From assembly GCA_963676385.2 (NCBI GenBank), contig CAXXMM010000014.1, positions 186,001 to 250,000 on the forward strand: 64,000 nt of DNA. The letters run 5' to 3'. This DNA is from UBA1422 sp963676385. GTDB lineage: Bacteria; Bacillota; Clostridia; Peptostreptococcales; Anaerovoracaceae. The translations under genes and the position numbers were made by a program. This document shows, piece by piece, positions 58,886 to 64,000 of the stretch. The notes under the pieces are model-generated. The model was not told the origin of the DNA. It did no database searches and was given only the letters and a program-made list of their open reading frames with translations. How positions within the stretch are numbered: position 1 is the first letter of the stretch; every line of letters begins with the position of its first letter.

Positions 58886-59086
58886 ATGGCGAAAAACAAG
58901 ATGAAGTCTCACAGAGGCGCAATGAAAAGATTCAAACTGACCGGTTCCGGGAAAGTGAAGAGAAATAAGGCGTATAAAAGCCATATTCTAACGAAGAAAT
59001 CTGCGAAAAGAAAACGAGGTCTGCGTAAGGCAACCCTTTTGAGTAGTGCTGATCTTAGGAGAATTAAGGCTGCAATTTGCAAGTAG
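58886..59086 (+). CDS. rpmI: Ribosomal protein bL35
   Basis: 66 residues, ATG behind AGGAGG. A highly basic protein with the family opening KMKSHRGAMKRFKLTGSGKVKR and KSAKRKRGLRK. It is in the invariant infC-rpmI-rplT order, 40 bases after infC and 20 bases before rplT. It is a component of the 50S subunit. Confidence 0.98.
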   Translation: MAKNKMKSHRGAMKRFKLTGSGKVKRNKAYKSHILTKKSAKRKRGLRKATLLSSADLRRIKAAICK

Positions 59087-59105
59087 AGAGTAGGAGGTTT
59101 GAAAA

Positions 59106-59462
59106 ATGGCAAGAGTAAAAAAGGGTCTGAACGCCCATAAGAGACATAAGAAAATACTGAGATTAGCGAAGGGTTTCTACGGAAACAAAAGCAGAAACTT
59201 TAAAGCTGCAAATCCAGCGGTAATGAGGGCTCTTCGTTCAGCATATGTTGGCAGAAAAAACAAGAAAAGGGATTACCGAAGGCTTTGGATTGCTAGAATC
59301 AACGCTGGTGCCAGAATGAATGGAATATCATACAGCAAACTGATGAATGGATTAAAGGTTTCTGGTATCGAAATCAATCGAAAGATGTTGTCAGAAATGG
59401 CAATCTATGATGCAGTGGCTTTCGCAAAACTTTGTGAAACGGCCAAGAAAGTAGTGAAATAA
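59106..59462 (+). CDS. rplT: Ribosomal protein bL20
   Basis: 118 residues, ATG behind AGGAGG. The start ARVKKGLNAHKRHKKILRLAKG and NRKMLSEMAIYDAVAF match bL20. It binds 23S rRNA early in 50S assembly and, by analogy, represses this operon by binding the infC leader. The next gene begins two bases after its stop. Confidence 0.98.
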   Translation: MARVKKGLNAHKRHKKILRLAKGFYGNKSRNFKAANPAVMRALRSAYVGRKNKKRDYRRLWIARINAGARMNGISYSKLMNGLKVSGIEINRKMLSEMAIYDAVAFAKLCETAKKVVK

Positions 59463-59463
59463 A

Positions 59464-60558
59464 ATGAGAAAAAAATGGATCATTATTATTGCAGTCGTTT
59501 TGGTAGTGGGGATTGGGGCAACCGTTGCAGTTTTGTTACTGGGCAACGATAAACCTTATTCTGGTTATAATCTGAAGGATTATGTTACGGTGGGGGATTA
59601 TACCGGCCTAGATGTTGATGGCTATACCATCAGTGTATCAACCAAAGAAATCAATGCGCGAATCAAAGAAAACCTGACTGCAGCCGCCACAACAAAAACT
59701 GTTAAAGACGGCAAAGTAAAAGATGATGAAACCATCATCATCGACTATACGGGAAAGGTCGATGGGAAGACCTTTGATGGGGGGTCCGGTGAAGATTACA
59801 GTCTAACCATTGGATCCAATAGTTTGATTGACGGGTTTGAAGATGGTTTGATTGGTGTTGAAGTGGGCAAAACGGTTAAACTAAGCCTAACCTTCCCTGA
59901 CGACTACGCCACCACAACTTTGGCGGGTAAAGATGTTGTCTATACCGTTAAAGTAAAATCAAGGCAAATTTCCGTCGTTCCAGAGTTGGATGATGCTTTT
60001 GTCAAAGACAATACAGATTTGAATACTGTAGCGGAATACAAAAAGTATGTGAAAAAGCAACTGTACGCAGAGAAAAAAGAAGCGGCAATTTTGGAACAAA
60101 AAAATACCCTTTGGGGCACAGTGGTTTCTAATTCCGAGGTAAAAAAATACCCGGACAAAGAACTTCAGAAGGTCATCGACAGTACTGTAGCTGAATACAA
60201 GGGTTATGCAGAACAGTATGATATGGAGTATGAAGAATTTTTGAAGCAATATGTGGGTGTAGAGGACGAAGCGGATTTTAATGACCAAGTAAAAGCTTAC
60301 GCAAAAACTTTGGTCAAAGAAGAAATGATTATGTACTACATCGCGGATAAAGAGAACATTAAGACTACAAATGACGAGTATAAGGACTTTATTACTCAGA
60401 CATTGACAGATTATGGCTATACTGAGGATTCTTTTGAGGAGTCTCAAGGAAAGAGTTATGAGGATGCAGTTGGCAAAGACACTATAAAACGACAGCTATA
60501 TCTTAATAAAGTGCAAGACTTTATCTTATCAAAGGCAGTTGTAAAAGATGCCAAGTAA
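59464..60558 (+). CDS. Membrane-anchored trigger-factor-like FKBP foldase
   Basis: 364 residues. An N-terminal hydrophobic helix (about residues 5-25) anchors or exports the protein; no lipobox Cys is present. Next come an FKBP-type prolyl isomerase domain (about 88-175; IIIDYTGKVDGKTFDGGSG, GLIGVEVGKTVKLSLTFPDDY) and a helical C-terminal region like that of trigger factor (about 180-355). The ribosome-binding domain of trigger factor is missing, consistent with work outside the cytoplasm. The start is two bases past rplT without its own clear ribosome binding site, so it may be coupled to ribosomal protein translation. Confidence 0.85.
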   Translation: MRKKWIIIIAVVLVVGIGATVAVLLLGNDKPYSGYNLKDYVTVGDYTGLDVDGYTISVSTKEINARIKENLTAAATTKTVKDGKVKDDETIIIDYTGKVDGKTFDGGSGEDYSLTIGSNSLIDGFEDGLIGVEVGKTVKLSLTFPDDYATTTLAGKDVVYTVKVKSRQISVVPELDDAFVKDNTDLNTVAEYKKYVKKQLYAEKKEAAILEQKNTLWGTVVSNSEVKKYPDKELQKVIDSTVAEYKGYAEQYDMEYEEFLKQYVGVEDEADFNDQVKAYAKTLVKEEMIMYYIADKENIKTTNDEYKDFITQTLTDYGYTEDSFEESQGKSYEDAVGKDTIKRQLYLNKVQDFILSKAVVKDAK

Positions 60559-60590
60559 CTAATATAATATTCACAAAAAATATTGCTTAA

Positions 60591-60655
60591 AACTGTGACA
60601 TATGGTAGGATTAGCCAGTTGGCTATTCAACAAACCTATGTCACAGTTTTTTTGT
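60591..60655 (+). terminator. Intrinsic terminator of the infC operon
   Basis: AACTGTGACATA and TATGTCACAGTT arms, with a small inner GCCAGTTGGC hairpin, followed by six or more T residues. Confidence 0.85.
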
Positions 60656-60669
60656 TGGATGCCTATGAT

Positions 60670-60778
60670 TCTCTGGAGAGTTTTCCAATAATTATATTGG
60701 AAACGCCGAAGGTGGAGGCCGGCTAAGCCGGTGGGTCTCTCAGGCAAATAGGACAGAGCACCAACGTGTTGTTCCCTC
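60670..60778 (+). ncRNA. Glycine riboswitch (single aptamer)
   Basis: The glycine aptamer hallmarks appear in order: CTCTGGAGAG, the AACGCCGAAGGTG core, a GGCCGGCTAAGCCGG hairpin, and TCTCTCAGGCAAATAGGACAGAG, which closes P1. Only one aptamer core is visible, while most of these riboswitches are tandem. It precedes the AGCS amino acid symporter gene. Confidence 0.93.
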
Positions 60779-60782
60779 TCCA

Positions 60783-60808
60783 AGTAGTCGATATTTCGAC
60801 TTTTTTTA
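60783..60808 (+). terminator. Riboswitch expression platform terminator
   Basis: AGTCGA and TCGACT arms followed by seven T residues, between the aptamer and the symporter. The CCCTCTCC just before it could pair with GGAGAG in the aptamer, giving a switching element. Confidence 0.8.
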
Positions 60809-60868
60809 TTGTATTTATGGCGATATGAAATTGCCGAAACCAAATGCTTATGGAGGAGAAAAAACAAA

Positions 60869-62290
60869 ATGGAACATTTTTCAAATTTAGTTACCACCAT
60901 TGATGGGGCAATCTGGGGTGTTCCCATGTTGGTAATGATTATGGGAACCGGTATTTACCTGACCACCAGACTTGGCGTTCTACAGCTGCGGAAACTTGGC
61001 AAGGCGTTATACTACATGGTTCATAATGAAAAAGATGCGGTGGGTGAAGTGAGCAGTTTTGAGGCTCTTTGCACAGCATTGGCAGCAACCGTGGGGGTCG
61101 GAAATATCGTGGGTGTAGCAACTGCAGTGGTAGTTGGTGGCCCAGGGGCGCTTTTTTGGATGATTTTGGCTGCTTTTTTAGGAATGGCAACAAAGTATTC
61201 GGAAGGCTTGCTGGCGGTGAAATTTAGAACCGTAGACGAAACAGGACATTCGCTGGGAGGTCCCTTTTATTATATAGAAAAAGGCATGGGGCCACGTTGG
61301 AAATGGTTGGCAAAAATGTTTGCATTTTTCGGAGCCAGTGCCGGTTTGCTGGGCATTGGTACCATTACCCAAGTGAACAGTGTTGCATCTGCAACCAAGG
61401 CATATTTTGATCCGGAATCGCTGCATACTGTAACCCTGCTTGGAATGGAATATTCTTGGACAACCGTGATTACTGCCGTGATTGTTGCGGTGCTGGCTGC
61501 GTTGGTAATTATTGGTGGAATTCAACGGATTGCTAAAGTGGCATCGCTGGTAGTTCCTTTCATGATAGTTGCGTATGTGTTAGTATGCACAGCAATCCTC
61601 ATTGCAAATATTACAGAAATACCGGCATCCTTTGTTATTATCATGAAAAGTGCATTTGGAATGAACGCCGTTGCCGGTGGGGCGTTAGGAGCAATGATGA
61701 TTGCCATGCAAAAGGGCGTCGCCCGTGGAATTTTTTCCAACGAAGCTGGACTAGGTAGCGCACCAATTGCCGCTGCCGCCGCCCAAACTCGAGAACCGGT
61801 ACGACAAGGTTTGGTGTCCATGACAGGTACTTTTATTGATACCATTATCATTTGCGCCATGACAGGTATGTGCATTATGGTAACAGGCTCTTGGAATATT
61901 GGCTTAGAGGGTGTGGATGTCACTATAAATGCCTTTGCTGAAGGTTTGCCTTGGAGTTATAGCACCGGCGCTTTTGTGCTGACTACCTGTCTGATTTTCT
62001 TTGCATTTACAACAATATTAGGCTGGGACTATTATAGTGAACGATGTTTGGAATATTTGACCCATGGAAATCAAACCGCACTTATGGTTTTTCGTTGGTC
62101 ATATATCCTGGCAGTATTAATCGGACCCTTTTTGACACTGGAGTTTGTATGGACGTTTGCGGACATCTTTAATGGATTAATGGCGTTCCCCAATCTTGTG
62201 GCGCTGCTCACGTTAAGCGGTGTCATTGTGGCTGAAACTAAAAGCTATTTTAACAGATTGAATAGTGGCATGATTGGGGACAAACAATAA
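60869..62290 (+). CDS. AGCS sodium:alanine/glycine symporter
   Basis: 473 residues from the ATG at 60869 behind GGAGGA; the frame is open to 60809, upstream of the real start. About eleven membrane helices. AGCS signatures: VPMLVMIMGTGIYLTTRLGVLQLRKL, the FEALCTALAATVGVGNIVGVATA core, GPGALFWMILAAFLGMATKYSEG and GIFSNEAGLGSAPIAAAAA. It takes up glycine or alanine with Na+. The glycine riboswitch upstream makes glycine the likely substrate and signal. No glycine cleavage genes are in the window. Confidence 0.94.
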   Translation: MEHFSNLVTTIDGAIWGVPMLVMIMGTGIYLTTRLGVLQLRKLGKALYYMVHNEKDAVGEVSSFEALCTALAATVGVGNIVGVATAVVVGGPGALFWMILAAFLGMATKYSEGLLAVKFRTVDETGHSLGGPFYYIEKGMGPRWKWLAKMFAFFGASAGLLGIGTITQVNSVASATKAYFDPESLHTVTLLGMEYSWTTVITAVIVAVLAALVIIGGIQRIAKVASLVVPFMIVAYVLVCTAILIANITEIPASFVIIMKSAFGMNAVAGGALGAMMIAMQKGVARGIFSNEAGLGSAPIAAAAAQTREPVRQGLVSMTGTFIDTIIICAMTGMCIMVTGSWNIGLEGVDVTINAFAEGLPWSYSTGAFVLTTCLIFFAFTTILGWDYYSERCLEYLTHGNQTALMVFRWSYILAVLIGPFLTLEFVWTFADIFNGLMAFPNLVALLTLSGVIVAETKSYFNRLNSGMIGDKQ

Positions 62291-62317
62291 ATGGGAGAAT
62301 AATTTAAAAAACAATGA

Positions 62318-62353
62318 AAAATGAGGCAGGGATTTACATCCTTGTCTCATTTG
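62318..62353 (+). terminator. Possible terminator after the symporter gene
   Basis: ATGAGGCA-GG-GAT and ATC-CTT-GTCTCAT pair imperfectly; the T run after it is weak. Confidence 0.45.
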
Positions 62354-62392
62354 TGTATTATCCTTGTTTTTTCAAGTTCTTCTTGTGGCGAC

Positions 62393-62408
62393 ACACAATA
62401 TATAGTAA
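62393..62408 (+). promoter_or_regulatory. NrdR box-like element before nrdR
   Basis: ACACAATATATAGTAA matches the NrdR box consensus (ACACWATATATWGTGT) except at the last two positions. It overlaps a possible -10 (TATAGT), about 60 bases before nrdR, suggesting autoregulation. A second box, usual for NrdR, was not found. Confidence 0.45.
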
Positions 62409-62459
62409 AATATGAGCCAAAGACAAATTCTGTAGTATGGTAGGGAGGGACGAAACACA

Positions 62460-62930
62460 ATGAGATGCCCATTTTGTGAAAATGAAGACACCAAGGTGAT
62501 TGACTCAAGACACACCGAGGAGGGTCATGCCATCCGCCGGCGCAGAGAATGCGAAAAATGTAACAAACGATTTACTACATATGAGAAGGTTGAAGAAGTC
62601 ATATTGATGGTAATCAAAAAGGACGGTAGTCGAGAAACCTTTGACCGAAGCAAGGTAATGAATGGGATTATCAAGGCCTGTGAAAAGCGGCCGGTGCCCA
62701 TCGCCGAAATTGAAAAAATTGTTGATGACATTGAACGTGGTCTGAATAATATGATGGAAAAAGAAGTTAAAAGCACGTTTATTGGCGAATTGATTATGGA
62801 TCGGCTGAAAGACCTGGATGAGGTGGCTTATGTTCGGTTTGCATCTGTATACCGACAATTCACAGATATTAATACTTTTGTGAAAGAAATAGAAGGTCTA
62901 TTGGGAAGAAAAAGAAAAGAGGGCAGATAG
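62460..62930 (+). CDS. nrdR: Transcriptional repressor NrdR
   Basis: 156 residues, the normal length. N-terminal zinc ribbon (MRCPFC and CEKC) followed by an ATP-cone domain (about 48-138; VIKKDGSRETFDRSKVMNGIIKACEKRP). NrdR senses ATP/dATP through the cone and represses ribonucleotide reductase genes. No nrd genes are in the window. It ends two bases before cmk. Confidence 0.95.
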   Translation: MRCPFCENEDTKVIDSRHTEEGHAIRRRRECEKCNKRFTTYEKVEEVILMVIKKDGSRETFDRSKVMNGIIKACEKRPVPIAEIEKIVDDIERGLNNMMEKEVKSTFIGELIMDRLKDLDEVAYVRFASVYRQFTDINTFVKEIEGLLGRKRKEGR

Positions 62931-62932
62931 GG

Positions 62933-63589
62933 ATGAGCAATGCAATTCGGATTGCAATCGATGGACCTGGAGGGGCCGGCAAAAGCACCATCGCCAAGGC
63001 GATAGCAAAAACCCTTTGGATTGACTATATTGATACGGGAGCTATGTACCGTGCCGTAGGCTATAAAATCCATAGGGATGGGGTTGATATGTCCGATGAA
63101 AAATCACTGCAGCGCATGTTGGACCATACTGATATTGATTTTTCTGACGGAAACATCTATTTGGATGGAGAAATTGTGAATGATCAGATTCGAACCCCTC
63201 AAATATCCAGTATGGCATCTGCTTGCTCAGCATTGCCAGCGGTACGAAATAAATTAGTTGCACTACAACGGAAGATGGGTGAGGCGAAGAGCATTATCAT
63301 GGATGGACGAGATATTGGTACCAACGTTCTACCTAATGCCGAGTATAAGTTTTTTTTGACGGCTTCACCGGAGGAACGGGCCCAGAGACGGTATCTGGAA
63401 TTACTGGATAAAGATTCTACGGTGGACTATCAGACAGTGCTGAAAGATATTGAACGAAGAGACTACCAAGATAGTAACAGGGCATTAAACCCATTAAAAC
63501 AAGCCACGGATGCACAATTAGTGGATACAACCGGAATTTCCCTAATAGAATCCATTGAAATGATATTATCAATGATAAGAACGGAGTAA
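62933..63589 (+). CDS. cmk: Cytidylate kinase
   Basis: 218 residues with IAIDGPGGAGKST as Walker A, DTGAMYRAVG (CMP binding) and MDGRDIGTNVLPNAEYKFFLTAS. It phosphorylates CMP and dCMP to the diphosphates. The ATG is two bases after the nrdR stop, and the DUF1015 gene follows after four bases, so all three are one transcript. Confidence 0.95.
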   Translation: MSNAIRIAIDGPGGAGKSTIAKAIAKTLWIDYIDTGAMYRAVGYKIHRDGVDMSDEKSLQRMLDHTDIDFSDGNIYLDGEIVNDQIRTPQISSMASACSALPAVRNKLVALQRKMGEAKSIIMDGRDIGTNVLPNAEYKFFLTASPEERAQRRYLELLDKDSTVDYQTVLKDIERRDYQDSNRALNPLKQATDAQLVDTTGISLIESIEMILSMIRTE

Positions 63590-63593
63590 AAAA

Positions 63594-64000
63594 ATGGCCA
63601 TTGTAAGACCTTTTAAAGCAATACGACCGAAACCTGAGTTGGCAGAGCAAGTGGTTTCCCTCCCCTACGATGTGATGAACCGAAAGGAAGCGGCGGCTAT
63701 GGCTGTAAATAATCCAATCAGTTTCTTGCATATCTGTAGGTCGGAGATTGATTTGCCTGAAGAAGACAATTCTTATGACGATTCGGTATACCAAAAGGCA
63801 AGAGAAAATTTGGACCGGTTTCTTGAGGAAGGCGTGCTTCTTCAAGAAGAGGAACCGACTTTTTATTTATACAAACAGACCATGGGGAAGAACATACAAA
63901 CTGGGATTGTGGGTTGCGTCTCAATTGATGAATACATGGATAACATTATAAAAAAACACGAACACACCAGAGAAGAAAAAGAATTGGACAGAATTCGACA
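63594..64000 (+). CDS. DUF1015 family protein (3' end outside window)
   Basis: The ATG at 63594 follows the cmk stop by four bases. The 135 visible residues start MAIVRPFKAIRPKPELAEQV and include SLPYDVMNRKEAAAMA, NPISFLHICRSEID and IIKKHEHTREEKE, all typical of DUF1015. The family averages about 400-430 residues, so most is cut off by the window end. Its role is unknown, though it is often near serine/glycine metabolism genes. Confidence 0.9.
   Translation, partial: MAIVRPFKAIRPKPELAEQVVSLPYDVMNRKEAAAMAVNNPISFLHICRSEIDLPEEDNSYDDSVYQKARENLDRFLEEGVLLQEEEPTFYLYKQTMGKNIQTGIVGCVSIDEYMDNIIKKHEHTREEKELDRIR

Noticed and set aside
1..64000. CRISPR arrays, insertion sequences, prophage or integrase genes
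   Set aside because: None seen: no regularly spaced repeats, transposase motifs or phage proteins.

Overview
The window (64 kb, roughly 43% G+C by eye) looks like chromosomal DNA of a Gram-positive anaerobe of the class Clostridia. Low-GC ribosome binding sites (AGGAGG), TTG/GTG/ATT starts, the infC-rpmI-rplT order, DUF134/DUF1847/DUF6125-type families, a 4-hydroxybutyryl-CoA dehydratase with all its Fe-S ligands, and two sigma-54 operons for amine metabolism all fit an amino-acid/polyamine fermenter, for example the Anaerovoracaceae (Family XIII) branch. The assignment is an inference; no rRNA or other taxonomic marker is present. I saw no IS element, phage gene or CRISPR array.

Layout. 1-10.6 kb: NfeD/SPFH membrane pair, flavin oxidoreductase, Na/Pi transporter, 4-hydroxybutyryl-CoA dehydratase, ferritin, cytochrome bd (cydAB) and two related small membrane proteins. 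10.8-17.6 kb: ADP-ribosylglycohydrolase and HAD phosphatase, then an APC permease + amidohydrolase + AraC regulator block. 17.7-22.3 kb: a vanG-like set (vanR, vanS, vanW, D-Ala-D-X ligase, vanXY) without a vanT racemase. 22.6-28.2 kb: secreted NlpC/P60 hydrolase, then a DUF134-Mrp-DUF1847-split permease-DUF6125-NifX-like locus in which two genes are frameshifted at homopolymers. 28.4-39.8 kb: complete kdpFABCDE, followed by a PAS histidine kinase and an HD-GYP response regulator. 39.8-43.1 kb: DMT exporter, a degraded gene, tRNA-Arg(UCG) and a split LysO exporter. 43.1-51.9 kb: MoxR ATPase, vWA protein and sigma-54 activator, then a sigma-54 promoter driving N-carbamoylputrescine amidase, GPH transporter, amidohydrolase and agmatine deiminase. 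51.9-57.6 kb: lexA, then aminotransferase and CoA-acylating aldehyde dehydrogenase behind a second sigma-54 promoter, with their TyrR-like activator. 57.6-64 kb: translation genes, a membrane-tethered trigger-factor-like foldase, a glycine riboswitch with an AGCS symporter, nrdR, cmk and a DUF1015 gene cut by the window end.

How the parts fit. Agmatine deiminase and N-carbamoylputrescine amidase turn agmatine into putrescine. 4-Hydroxybutyryl-CoA dehydratase would carry a GABA/4-hydroxybutyrate branch to crotonyl-CoA. The aminotransferase + acylating dehydrogenase pair would turn an omega-amino acid (taurine-like or GABA-like) into an acyl-CoA. Both sigma-54 promoters have a full -24/-12 match and each lies next to its own enhancer-binding protein. 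The second is flanked by three copies of a palindrome, GATAC-N6-GTATC, that I propose as that activator's binding site.

The most unusual items are the palindrome/sigma-54 circuit (55.7-57.6 kb), the vanT-less vanG-like cluster with an intrinsic terminator just before vanW, the paired promoters in the DUF134/Mrp/NifX locus, the agmatine operon with an extra amidohydrolase, and three disrupted genes.
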